Source: Antitrichia curtipendula
Lineage: Eukaryota > Streptophyta > Bryopsida > Hypnales > Leucodontaceae
Assembly: GCA_951230915.1 (NCBI GenBank)
Contig: OX579640.1
Coordinates: 13,536,981-13,600,980 of the forward strand
Length of the DNA stretch: 64,000 nt
Reading direction: 5' to 3'
A model generated the notes under the pieces. It ran no database searches. It had not been told where the DNA came from and saw only the letters and a list, made by a program, of their open reading frames with translations. Both the position numbers and the translations under genes were made by a program. Shown here one piece after another: positions 45,354-56,623 of this stretch. Position 1 is the stretch's first letter; every line of letters starts with the position of its first letter.

Positions 45354-47950
45354 CTATGTACCAAGAACAGGGGCTTCATCAAGCTCATTCACAGCATCTT
45401 CATCGAAAACGTCGCCGAAGTCCGGGACTTCCAGCGACTTGATGTCGATCCACTCCATGCCATCGAACTTGATGTGCGCGTCTTTGCCCCCGAGCTCGGG
45501 TAAACTGAAATCCGAACCCGAGGATTTGCTCCGAGTGTACTCCGAGTCATTGTAGGAGATGTCACACGCCTGCGAGGTCGCCGCACTCGGCGGGTTCGAG
45601 TGAAGCTCATCCACAGCTTGTAAGCCCAGCTCCAGCTCCTGCACCACCTGGCTCATCAACGGCCTGGAAGAAGGGTCCAAGTCTGTGCACCGCAACCCCA
45701 ACCTCGCCATTTGGAGTAAGATCTCGTGGTTGTATGTTGTGGAGCGCAGATTGATGTCGAGAATCTCGTCCAAATCTCCCGAATCCAATTTCAATCGAAC
45801 CTGGAATACATTTTCGTCTGTGAGTTGGTATCACCTCTGAAAACCTAACCCTAATTCCAAGCGACTAATTTCTGTTTTGTAATTACGAACTTCACTCTTC
45901 TGTCTACTGGTGTGCGTTCGCAAACAAGGCAGACATCTGTCCGTGAAGTATGCAAGTATGAATAGTGTTGCCATTAAGCGATTAGATTTTGAACAGGTGA
46001 CTACAAGATGCTGCTGTAAAGCTTAGAAGTAGTGTGGTTTGGTGAAGAGTTGAATTGAAGTAAGATCAATCTATAAGTAACATGATAATATCCAGCGAAT
46101 CGCACTTGAGATCACCAAAAAACACCAAGAATAATGTTCAAATTTGGCTTGGTTGAGTTTATTAGGGTGAGAGCAGATTGGCTTACCCAGTCGGTGATGT
46201 GGTAGGACACTTCGTCTCTCAAGCTGTCGCAAGCAGGCTTGCCAGTGACGAGCTGCAGCAGCACGACGCCGAAGCTGTGGACGTCGCAAGCCGGGCCGAC
46301 GTTGGATTTGATGTAGGACGGGTCGACGTAGCCGGGCGTGCCCGTGGCGCCCGTCAGCATGTGCGTTGCGTTGGGGCCGAAGTTGGCGATCTTGGCATGG
46401 AAATTCTGGTCCAGGAGAATGTTGGTGGGCTTCACGTCTCGGTGGATGACGGGCGGCTGGCACTCTTGGTGCAGGTAGGCTAAGCCTTTCGCTGTGCAGA
46501 TGGCGACGTGCACTCGCTCTCGCCATGTTAACGACAACCCAGACCCTTCTGCACGCACACCACAACGTCAGAGTGTAAGCTTTCTGTTTGCAGCCCTAAA
46601 CCCAAACAATTATCGAATCAAATTCTCTAACCCCTAAAATCTTACGCAAGAGTAGTATTCCCAGGACAAGTAAGATTCGGGGCTCACCGAGGAAATGATC
46701 GGCGAGATTTCCATTAGGAACGAATTCGTAAACCAGGATTTGCTCGCCCTTCTCTTCGCAGAATCCACAGAGGTTCAGTAGATGCTTATCGTGAAGCCCA
46801 AACAGGAACTTCACTTCTGCAAACAACAAACCAACAAATGAGGGATCGATGGACTGGATGAATTGAAGGATCAAATGCAAAAGAGGTTCCATCTTGAAGC
46901 TATGGACACTGTACCTTTCTGGAAGTCGGAGTGACTCTGATGAGATTCCCGTGTGGCTCGTTTCACAGCCACGATTTCGTTCGCTGACAAAACAGCTTCG
47001 TAAAGCAGGCCGAGCTCTCCGTAGTCCAGTTTGCACTCCGCGCTGAAGTTGCTAGTGCTGCATTTGAGCTCCTTGAAGGTGTAGTACGTGGTGACAGGCG
47101 GTTGTCCTACGCCTTGCTTCAAACTAGGGTCGACATACTCTCCAGCTGAGGTTTGAGAGCAACAGGCGTTCAAAATCAGGTCATATTCGTTTCCATTGGC
47201 GTCATTTTCACAAAATTGGCTCATTTGGAAAAGGGCTTTCAACAAGAAATCGGAGGGGTTTGAGATTCCAGTGTGCAGTTTAAGACAGCCTCAGATCGAT
47301 AACCATTCTAGACTTAAGAGCTTTGAGGTTCGAGAACTGGAGTAGGTAACCTGAAAGTAGAACCTTGTTTGGGGAGATAACACCCCCCAGTCACGAGACT
47401 ACCGAGGGATGTTATTTCCATAAGGAGGCTGTACATTACCAGACATAACCTCAATGGTTAAATCCTATTCAATCGTGATGACTCAATGGTCTAAAAAGGC
47501 ACTATAACACTAAAGAAAAACGAGATGGCAAAATCCAACCCTGCTCTCCATACCCACCGCTTGGTTGCCACCTCTACAAAATTCAGATTACGAACTCTCA
47601 ACTGCAGTTTGAGGTACCCATCTGGAACTCAAACAATTGTGGTTTACACTCATCGAACGTCTCAGATCTGTAAACATCCTAGATTTTAGAGCTTTGAGGT
47701 TTCGATTCAGCAACAAAAAAGAATCCATCTGAGCAGATTTCAGCATATTTATGTCACATTTTCGCACAAAGAAATCCACCAACATACCAGATATGACGTA
47801 AAAACCAGTAATCATTACAATTGCGGGAAATAAAAGAGTGATCCAGGTTTGCAAACACAAATTCCGGTAGGTTCAGGGCTGACACTCACATCCACCCTTG
47901 ATCTTCTTCAAAGGTGACCCGAAGCAGGCAATCAGCTTCATGGTTCCCAT
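45354..47950 (-). CDS. RLK/Pelle-family receptor-like cytoplasmic kinase with an NFG motif
   Basis: The exons (minus strand) are 47950-47890, 47145-46915, 46816-46688, 46548-46187, 45800-45354, GT-AG and in phase, 409 aa. There is no signal peptide or membrane segment; the N-terminus MGTMKLIACFG could be myristoylated/palmitoylated. The kinase domain has YYTFKELKCSTSNFS, a poor Gly-rich loop (LDYGELGLLYEA instead of LGxGGFGxVYKG), the VAIK-type lysine in IVAVKRA, the helix-C glutamate in FQKEVKFL, LVYEFVPNGNLADHFL, catalytic IHRDVKPTNILLD, NFG in place of DFG (AKIANFGPNA), an activation segment GATGTPGYVDPSYI and SFGVVLLQLVTGKPA. The C-terminal tail is acidic (EWIDIKSLEVPDFGDVFDEDAVNELDE). 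HRD is kept but the metal-binding Asp is Asn, so it may be weakly active or a pseudokinase. The substrate is unknown. Confidence 0.9.
47260..47790. repeat. Degenerate tandem duplication in intron 1 of the kinase gene
   Basis: About 47275-47460 and 47635-47800 share 'CTCAGATC', 'ATCCTAGA.TT', 'AGAGCTTTGAGGTT(T)CGA' and 'ACCAGA(C/T)AT(A/G)ACG'-like blocks about 360 bp apart. Both are non-coding. Confidence 0.55.
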
Positions 47951-49363
47951 TCCGAAGACGACTCACTCATGAATACTCGCAACTCCTCAACAGTTGAAGC
48001 AAGGTAGTGGATAGACCTAGCTACACAGCTGCCCTTCAACAACAACCAGCCCAAGGGAGAATCATTAGGTCATTCGAAACTTCAAAATCTCACCAATTAG
48101 GGCGGAGTGCAGCTAACCAGACATCCAGTGTACATTCTACACTACAGTAGAGGTGAACGTCCCAAGGAGTGGCACTCTTCCCACCAAATTCACTGCCACA
48201 ACAGTGACTAACACCCTCCGGAAGTCCAGAACCCCCCAGCTTTGAAAAACTCGAAACGAAATAGAGTACGAGTGTAAAAGCAAGGCGAAAGGAACGCCCA
48301 AGCCGTACTCAGTACAATAACTTCGCTGGAAGGCGAAAGGGTTGAACCGTTGAACCACAAACCTTGGGAGGCTGTACAGTCAGCACCCTTGGCAGCGAGA
48401 ATAATTCTTCGTCGTGCAATAGGAATACGAGAAATTGGTCGAAAATCTAACCCGTTCGAAAACCTAATCGGAAACCGATACCACTCCTCCTCCTCCAAAT
48501 CCCGGATTTACATGCACGCTTCCCACACCCTCACCTCATGTAACCCACACAGAATCTCGATCAACCTCAACAGGAACCCAAACCCAGTCGACACTACCGC
48601 CAAATCCGCCACCAGAGCTCCAACCAGTCCTGGGATTCAATCCCCCATTCTCCAGGAACGCTTCTCAACTCTCTCATCCCGGAGCCTCGCACTAGGCCAA
48701 CTTCTAGCATCCCAAACAGACGTACTTCTATACTCACACAACTTTCGATCTCCACTCCAGAAAGGGATCGATCACAAGCGAAGTCGCGGGATCATGGATG
48801 CATGGATCCCGAACTCGCTCCGAGCCATGCATCGACCTCTGTAACGTAACGCAATGCTGGCGATGGAGGATGCGATGGGGACGTGACGTTGAAGAGCTAG
48901 GCCGTGGAATTGGCGATGAGATTTGAGAAGTCAGCGAGCAGGTGGGGATTGTGCGCGCGCGGCAACTGAAGAAGGAGAGAGTGGGGTAAGGTTAGCGGAC
49001 TTATTGCGACGAAATCAACTGCACCAGCTGGATTGAAGTACGGGAAAGTCGACGGATATCTAAGGCTTGGGGATGTGAGTTGTGCGCGCTCGTGTGGTCA
49101 ACATTGCGGGGGCGGATGCGCTGCAAAAGGGCGGCCTTGCGGGACTGGGGAGCGGCAGGAGTTTGGAGAAAGGGGAACGGCTGTTCCGGACCTCTCTATT
49201 GTCACAGTCTGGGCGCCCGACATGCACGTGATAATAGGGAGGTTAGCACAGACTATCAGCTGATTTGTTGCCTGGTACGGTAGTAACGGGGGACTTACAA
49301 TTTTTTAATTTTCTGGGAATTGGTACAACGCCCAAAACATGTCTACTAAGGAAAACATGTCTA
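47951..49363. other. Kinase 5' leader/promoter region
   Basis: This GC-richer block upstream of the minus-strand kinase start (47950) contains CpG-rich sequence at about 48930-49190 and probably includes 5' UTR and promoter. A 164-codon plus-strand frame (48350-48844) lacks any recognisable domain and I take it to be fortuitous. Confidence 0.45.
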
Positions 49364-49703
49364 AGGTAGGAGCACCCATTTTTCTCCACGTTCCAGAACC
49401 CGTTCCCTTTGACTACCCCCCAATCTGTCCATCAAGTGTCCAAACTCCACTCGTTAGGTGGTTTTGTGGCCCTTGGATTCTATGTGATTTGTATTTGGAA
49501 ATGGGGCCACTGAGCATTGGTGTGGGGTGCTTTTCTTTTTTGCACTTTGACCAAGATTTTTGAAGGCATTTTTTAGAATTCAAGAGTGTGTTTTTTGGAT
49601 CTTACACTCTCCCATTTGCCTTCCCTTCTATCTATTTTTTTCCACACAGACTTCATGATTTGCTCTTCATGGCTTAAACAGATAGTTATGGGTGCTCCCA
49701 CCT
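49364..49703. mobile_element. TA-flanked MITE candidate, 340 bp
   Basis: The left end AGGTAGGAGCACCCAT and the reverse complement of the right end AGGTGGGAGCACCCAT match at 15 of 16 positions, with TA outside each. It begins with the same nine bases as 24518-24819, suggesting one TA-targeting family. It is non-coding. Confidence 0.7.
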
Positions 49704-52143
49704 TACTAAGCATGAACCCTTAACTGCTCCTACGTCCAATTTCTAGATAATGAACAGATTCAAATTTCTTGTCTCTTTCTCGTTGTTGCTTGGATGAAAG
49801 TCATCCTAATTTATAGAGATACTTTATCAAGTTCTTGTCCTATCTATAGGTTGGATTTGGTATTACTAGAGTACATATTTTTTTCTAAAATTACAAATGT
49901 GGAAGTATGTCAAGTAGTTGACCAAGTCAAAATTGTATTGACTCTAGTTCAAACTTCAAAACTGGATTTGCAAAAATGAGGTTGTAGATGTAAAGAACAC
50001 AAAAATTTCAAAAAATCACTATGCCAAGAAAACTTCTTGCCAAATCCATTTGTGAGCTCCCAATTTGTCACTTGGGACTCATAGAATTATTTTTTTGGAA
50101 ATTTGTAATTTAAAGTTAAGAAAAGTATACAAAAAGACATAAAAAGAGTGTAGAACCAAAATAGGGTTGTGACATACCCATCATAGTATTTGGTCTAGAT
50201 TTGTGTTTAGACTTAGAATCCCACCAAACCTGGCCTAAAAATAGGTAGAAAGAACAAAACGGTTAGAGTTGGAGGATTTGAGTCACATAGGCCCAAAAGG
50301 ACTAAATTCCACCATGAATGTGGCAATTCATGGCTAAGTCGGTCTGAGGGATCCACAACGAGGCCACTAGGTCAGGTCCTAGAGTTAGGTTTAGAATCCC
50401 CCAAACCCCAACTATTAGCATGTAGGAGACACTGACGTAGGACCGAGCCCGTGGAGGAATCTACAGCCCAAGGATGGTGTCCTAGGGTAAATCCCATGCC
50501 AGGAGTCCAACGACAAAATCGATTCGCCAAGATTCCTCTATCTGCAAAAGATTCCCGCACCATCGCCAATTCAAGGAGATGGCCAGTTTCATCTCCACTG
50601 ACCAATTGTGCCAGGTACGGAAATGCACCTACACATCCTTCACGTGACTCCCTGAGAGGTCACATGAAAAATCCCGTCATCTTCCGACTTGCAGAAGAAC
50701 CTTTTCCGGGTAGTCAACCCTGGTAACCTCCAACGGGAATTTCATGGAAATTACTCAGGTTACTAGAAAATTTCACTAAAATTTAGACTAGCTTGTTTTA
50801 TGTTAATAATGCGCTCCATGAAGTTTCACAACATTCTGGTAGCGGCAAGTACCTCAACCGGCGAGATTCCTTGAGAATTAATCACGTGGCGGGGTCCCCA
50901 CCACATTGACCGGCATCTCGGGACCATACGATGGCAAAAAGAAGTCAACCAAGAGTCTTGTCCGGCTCTCTCGCACCTACCGGAGACCCTAGGCTATTTA
51001 CATTTCTCAAAATAGGAGACCCCCAAGATCTAGGATTTTACCACAATTTGGTTTTTAAACTAAATTAGCCTACGATGGGTTTTTGGCCTCAGTACGGGGG
51101 GTACGGGCGTATCGGACTAAACACGGCGATCTGGAGCCAATGGCGCAATCCGTTTGACGATTGGAGTTAATCTCCAAAAGTTAGGAGGTTGGTCCAGCGT
51201 AGATAGGTAAAAGTAGTTTTTAGGGATTAGGATGAAAATCTTTGAAGATGAGGATGAAAATCCAAGTTGATAAGATTACCTTAGAACTCTTGAGGGAGGG
51301 GGGGGCCTTGGAAACCTATTTAAGGTCCCCATTTTTCTCTCTAGAACACCCCCAATACTTGTTTTGGGTCCGTAGGTCCAAGTTATCTTGGAACTTTTGG
51401 CGTTTTAGGCCAAAAAAACTTCTACGGTGTTTTTGGAGCACTTTTGGCTCCCGTTGTTGTTTTATTTCAAGCTTTTGAAGGTCCTTTGGGGTCCTTCTAT
51501 CTTACCTTGTACCTTGTTGTGAGTTGAGCGGGTTTTATTTACACTTGTGTGTCTTTCTTGTGCCTTGTATTAATCCTAAAGCCACTCCCCACCATACCTT
51601 GGCGATGCCGCTTTGGAGGGCCTTTAGTTCGTGAGTGTTGCCCATGATTATGCTTACCTTGTGTATACGGTTGCCTTGGATGTGAGCCCTAATCATAGTC
51701 ACTTTTTTTCCGTGTTGCTTGTGAGTGGGCCCTATTGCCCTTGAGGCGGCGATGCTTTGAACCTATAACTTACCCCAGTCTTAGAGTGTGTGTCAAAACA
51801 GACCCTAGATGGCGGAGCTTTGAACCTGGAAACATTGCAAATCCTAGAGTTGGTATCAAAACCAAACTTACGGCAAAGCTTTGAACCCCCGTATATTTTA
51901 GTTCCAAAGTTTAGTTCCCAAGACCTTCTTGGGAAAGTCCAAAATTTAACCCCCAAGAGTTGCCCTAGGTTGTAGAGAAGTGAAGAAAAAACCCCGTCAC
52001 AAGATAGTTTTTTTTGTTGTTATTAAAAATTCTAGCCTACCCCCCGCGACAGCGAAGCGTTGACCTTGAACGTCCGGTTTAAAGTTGTGTTAGTAGGTTC
52101 CCATACGGGAACCCGAGGAGAAAAGATTATAACAAAAGGTAGA
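49704..52143. other. Repeat-rich region, possibly a decayed LTR retroelement
   Basis: No coding model. The stretch 50840-51720 has a promoter-like CCTATTTAAGG (51316) followed by T/G-rich untranslated-looking sequence, as in the U3-R-U5 part of a plant LTR. I found no second LTR, polypurine tract or gag-pol frame, so this is a weak suggestion. Around 51740-52070 a 60-bp degenerate unit, marked by GGCGGAGCTTTGAACC-like cores, is repeated about four times. Confidence 0.3.
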
Positions 52144-52425
52144 ACCAGCCCAAGAGTCCAGCCAGTAAGGGGAGTCGGGAGTCCTAGTCAGCAAGGGAAG
52201 TCCCAGCCAGTCCGGGGAGTCGGGAGTCCTAGTCAGCAAGGGAAGTCCCAGCCAGTCCGGGGAGTCGGGGTCCAGTCTAGGGAGTCCAGCTAGTTGGGGA
52301 GTCGGGGTCCCTGTCCAGTCCGGGGAGTCCCAGCCAGTTGGAGAGTCAAGATAGCCAGCAAGGGGGCGGGCGTCCAGCAAGGGGAGTCGGGATAGTCTAG
52401 CAAGGGGTGTCCAGCAAGGGGTTGT
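52144..52425. repeat. G-rich minisatellite, ~48-bp unit
   Basis: Units built from GGGGAGTCGGGAGTCC, TAGTCAGCAAGGGAAG and TCCCAGCCAGTCC repeat, perfect at first (about 52171 and 52218) and then degenerate. The strand is rich in GGGG runs. Confidence 0.9.
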
Positions 52426-53150
52426 AAACAACAAAAAATCCAGCCAACAAAAATGATTAAGGGAGATTAGAGGGAAGTTAAGGGTCTTAGGGTCAAGAAG
52501 GGGGGAAAAGGGAGAAAGAAAAGAGAGTGACCGCTCCTCGTGCCATAAACCTGCATGCACTCAAGACTCTCACCTCCTTCCAAGAGACAAAGACAAAACA
52601 ATGAAGAGGATTTAGAGTGAAGGAGACTAAGTAGGAGGGAAGGGGAGAAAGAGATGATAAATAGTGACCTAGGCTAGGTTAGGTGGATTTAAAGAAGGAA
52701 ATCTTGGGAATTCATAGTGACCATTAGGAGGAGGATTAGGATGACACGAAGATAAGGTTGTATAAGAGAGTAGGAGAGACATTAACACCTCCTTGGGGTT
52801 CGAATCTATAGTTGTAAGACACCCATAAAAGAGTATGTAGAATAGTATTAGTGCAAAAGAGAGAAAGGGAAAGAAAAGGAAAGAGAAAGGGAGAGGAAAG
52901 GAAGGAAGAAGTTAGTCACATGGGTGTACTAGTTGTCCAAAGAATAAACGGTGAACTTGGGAGAGATTCCCACAACCCAAGGACCACCATGGAGTATGGA
53001 GATGTGCATACGAACGTGGACGAACTTCTCTCTGATACCGGCATTGATGGGGTGAGTTTTTGAATTGATCTTTGGTGTGTTATTCCCAATTAGCTTTTGG
53101 TTCTTTCTTTAAATTTAGCCCTCTTCACGTGAATAGTAAACTGTGATAGG
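52426..53150. other. Purine-rich spacer with a possible short exon
   Basis: A GA-rich tract (about 52857-52908) has no T for long runs. At 52989-53051 ATG opens a 21-codon frame (MEYGDVHTNVDELLSDTGID..) that ends at a strong GGG|GTGAGT donor. No downstream exon was found. Confidence 0.3.
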
Positions 53151-53189
53151 TAAGGTAAAAATTAGAAATAGAAGCTAAATTGTAGAGTT

Positions 53190-53510
53190 AAATTTAGGAG
53201 TAAAGATTTAGAGTTAGTTTTAGGAGTAAAAATCTAGAGTTAAATTTAGGAGTAAAGATTTAGAATTAGTTTTAAGAGTAAAAATTTACAGTTAAATTTA
53301 GGAGTAAAGATTTAGAGTTAGTTTTAGGAATAAAAATCTAGAGTTAAAATTGGGAGTAAAAGATTTAGAGTTAGTTTTAGGAGTAAAAAGCTAGAGTTAA
53401 ATTTAGGAGTAAAGAATTAGAGTTAAGTTTTAGGAGTAAAAATCTAAAGTTAAATTAGGAGTAAAAATCTAGGATTAATTTAGGAGTCAACCCCGAGGAT
53501 AAAAGTCAAA
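53190..53510. repeat. AT-rich minisatellite, ~52-bp unit
   Basis: About six units alternate AGAGTTAAATTTAGGAGTAA and AGAGTTAGTTTTAGGAGTAA half-units, so the 52-bp unit is itself an internal duplication of about 26 bp. The 3' part (53460-53600) is more degenerate. Confidence 0.9.
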
Positions 53511-54359
53511 ACATAGAGTCAAAATAGGAGTTAAAAATTAGAGTTAGCACTCGAGAGTAAAAATCCAAAGTTACATTTAGAAGTTAGAGATTAGAGTTAA
53601 AACTAAGCTTAGGATTAGCTTGTAGAATTGGAACTTCTGAGAGAAGTAGTCTTAGAGGTTCGTAGAAGGAACGCGAGGGTTCCCCTTTCACGTAGTTAGG
53701 GACGTTAGAAATGACGCCAACTACCCAGCCAACCCTAGACATAGGGTAGATAGTTAGAAAGTTAGGATTTACTATCACCCTTGGTCATTGCAGTTAGCTT
53801 GTTAGTTACCTATGCATTTCTAGTAGTTTCGCTGCCATCCACGACACTTAGGAGACGTTAGCAAAAAAGATCCATTACTTGGAAGGCATAGTGGACCGCG
53901 CTCACAACACCCCCATATATTAAAAAAGTGGATAAAGGCATAGAACCTAGTCGGTGTTCGCTCGATTACCAAGGGTGGGTAATCTTGCGCCCACACCATT
54001 CCAACAAGTTTCACTCCAAAAAATAATAATATTTTGCTTGTAATTAAATTTAGAAGGAATTTTAAAATTTTCCTTTTGAAATTCATAAAAAAATATTGGT
54101 AATAGCATTAGTGAATCTAGTCATACGGATGGAATCAAAAATTTAAAATCTACAACTTTTATTTGTATATCAATTCCAAAATATTCTTCCAAAAAGTACT
54201 TTATAATGATTTTTTCAAATTGACAATTCTAGAAAAGACTTGGGACGTTTTGGGATTAAGATTGATATTTTGTCTAATTCGTCATAAAAATGACAAGTGA
54301 ATCAAGCAGTTACACTTTTCAAGTAAAGTACCTATTCTATTACTTAAGCATCATCACAT
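53511..54359. other. Spacer between the minisatellite and the CACTA element
   Basis: I see no gene here. It is moderately AT-rich, without bounded repeats. Confidence 0.45.
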
Positions 54360-56623
54360 CACTACAACAAAACGAGTGTTTTATGACTGCAAAATATGAC
54401 TGCAATGAGTCATAAAAAAAAAAAATATGACTGGCCGTAGAAATCACTGTAGATGACTGCAATATAACTGACATGAGTCATTACCGACGAGTCGCTTTGG
54501 ACATTAGTCATATTGACAATCATATTTTTTGGAGAGTATAATTATCCATAATTAGTCGTATTTTTGCTAACAAGGCGTATATTTTGACTATTTGGGGGAG
54601 CTTGATTTTTTTTTGAGTTGCCCGGGCAAATGAAAATAAATCCTACGTGGCATGTGATTCCATGTAGTCATATTTTTGGCTGACGTGGAATATGATTGTA
54701 GTTAGTTATATTTTTGGTTGACGTGGAATATGACTGCAGTTAGTCATATTTTGAAAAACGTGGAATATAACTACAGTTAGTCATATTTTTGGCTGACATG
54801 GAATATGACTGTAGTCAGTCATATTTTGGCAAACATGGCATATGATTTTGTACAGTCATATTTTTTGTAGATGTGGAATATGATTCTTGTGAGTCATAGT
54901 TTTTCCTAATGTGAAATATGACTCTTATGAGTCATATTTTTGGTTAATGTGGTAGTTCATATGGATGTTATTAATAATTGTATGACTAATTGTAATTATA
55001 TTTTTGGAAGCACAGAGTCATATTTTGATGTACATAACCATGAGCATTATGACTAAAGCTAGTTATATTTTGGTCAATATATATTATAAAATGTAATTCA
55101 ATCACGTAACATTCCGGATGATTGAGAATCCTATTTTTTTAATTTGTTTGTGGTCTATGATTGAAGTGACTAAGGTTCAAAGTAGCTTCAATTACAAACT
55201 ACAATCACATTTTCTATGCATTTTAAATAGACATGATACATTGAAATTATACATCAAAATGATTTAACAATTGAATAAAAGACTTTATATAGTTAAAAAT
55301 GAATACATATGATTTTAGAGATATACTAGAGATAATCATATTGGAGATTTAGAGAGAGAGAATGCAAGACGGAAAGCAACTCTCTTCATTGACATCTATT
55401 AGTCATCAATACAAAATATATATACTACAATGAATCATTCACAAAATCCAATAAGGCCTATATTCTTTACAATAATGTGAAGATGGCTCTATTGGGTTGT
55501 AAGTAGCCTCCAGTGACTTTGTTTCAACTTTTGGTGCCTGCATAAACAATAAAAGAAATGGGAGGTTAATTTTTAGTGAATGAACAACAAAGCTCAACCT
55601 TCAAAGGCTTACAACAACACAAAATATGTAGTTCAAATTTAGGGTAGGAAAAATAAGAATGGTGATAGAGAAAACCAGAAGAAAAAATAGACAAGTACTA
55701 AGAGATAACAACAAGCAAGAGTTAAAATGCAACAAGAAACAAGAAACAACAACTAAGACACAACAAGAAACAAGAAGCAACAACTAAGACATAACAAGAA
55801 AACAAAAAGCAACAACTAAGACACAACAAGAAACAAGAGTTAAGATGCAACAAAAAGAAACGAGAAGCAAGAATTAAAAAGAAACAAGAAGAAATACGAA
55901 GAAGAAAGAGTTAAAATGCTAGAAAAAGAAAGAGTTTAAATGCAACAATAAGAAACAAGAACTAAGAAGAATAAAGAATTAAAATGCTAGGAAAAGAAAG
56001 AGTTTAGATGCAACAATAAGAAACAAGAAATATGATTAGAACTAAGAAGCAACAAGAAAGAAGAGTTAAGATGCAACAAAAGACAACAACTAAGAAGCAA
56101 AAAATAAGAAGCAATTACAAGTATGAGCTAAGAGACAATAAAAGGCAAGAAAAAAGGGCCAAAAGAAGTGGTGGCTAGGGTTTCAAAAATCAAAACCTTA
56201 AAAAAAATGGCGGCTAGGATTTTGAAACCCTAAAAAAGTGGCGACTAGGTTTCAATATCCTAAAAAATAGGTGAGTAGGATTTCAAAATCTTAAACAATG
56301 GTTTGTCCAATTTTTTTTGAATTGCCCGTATTTTTTGGGGGTTGCCCAAAACCAAAAAAATGTCACTACTATGGAAATATGACTAACAATATGACTTAGC
56401 GTTCCGCAAACATGTTTCCTACATTCCCTATAAAGTACTTTGGTATTCCTAATAGTCGTATAGTATATACTTGTAAAGTAGAAGGCCCAAAAATGACTGA
56501 CAGTCATATTTTGCAGTCATATTTTTTCTCAAGGTGTTGGCCTTCAAGAATATGACTGCAACCAGTCGTTAGTCATCCTCAGTCATATTTTTGCAGTCAT
56601 AAAATATCCGTTTTCTTGTAGTG
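54360..56623. mobile_element. Complete non-autonomous CACTA element, 2264 bp
   Basis: The left end is CACTACAACAAAACGAGTG and the reverse complement of the right end is CACTACAAGAAAACGGATA; both continue to TTTTATGACTGCA. The 3-bp target duplication CAT is perfect (54357-54359, 56624-56626). Sub-terminal regions are full of short repeats: at the left about ten units of TATGACTG..AGTCATATTTTTGG plus (T/C)TGACGTGGAA, and a mirrored cluster at the right. Such sub-terminal arrays are the transposase-binding regions of CACTA elements. The centre (55700-56110) is a purine-rich array of AACAAGAAGCAACAACTAAG-type units, and 56160-56290 repeats GGCGGCTAGGATTT. There is no transposase frame. Confidence 0.93.

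Noticed and set aside
46178..46483. 101-codon plus-strand open frame
   Set aside because: It is antisense to kinase exon 4, a GC-rich coding exon that is open on both strands.
48350..48844. 164-codon open frame on the plus strand
   Set aside because: It overlaps the leader/promoter region of the minus-strand kinase, has no domain, and its composition is not protein-like.
50840..52140. LTR of a retrotransposon
   Set aside because: Promoter-like and untranslated-looking sequence, but no second LTR, TG..CA ends, primer binding site or gag-pol frame.
52060..52293. Repetitive protein (GVGSPSQQGKSQPVR units)
   Set aside because: The frame simply follows the 48-bp minisatellite, a multiple of three; no start context, splice sites or conservation support.
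52144..52425. CRISPR-like array
   Set aside because: Repeats are contiguous minisatellite units without unique spacers, in a plant nuclear context.
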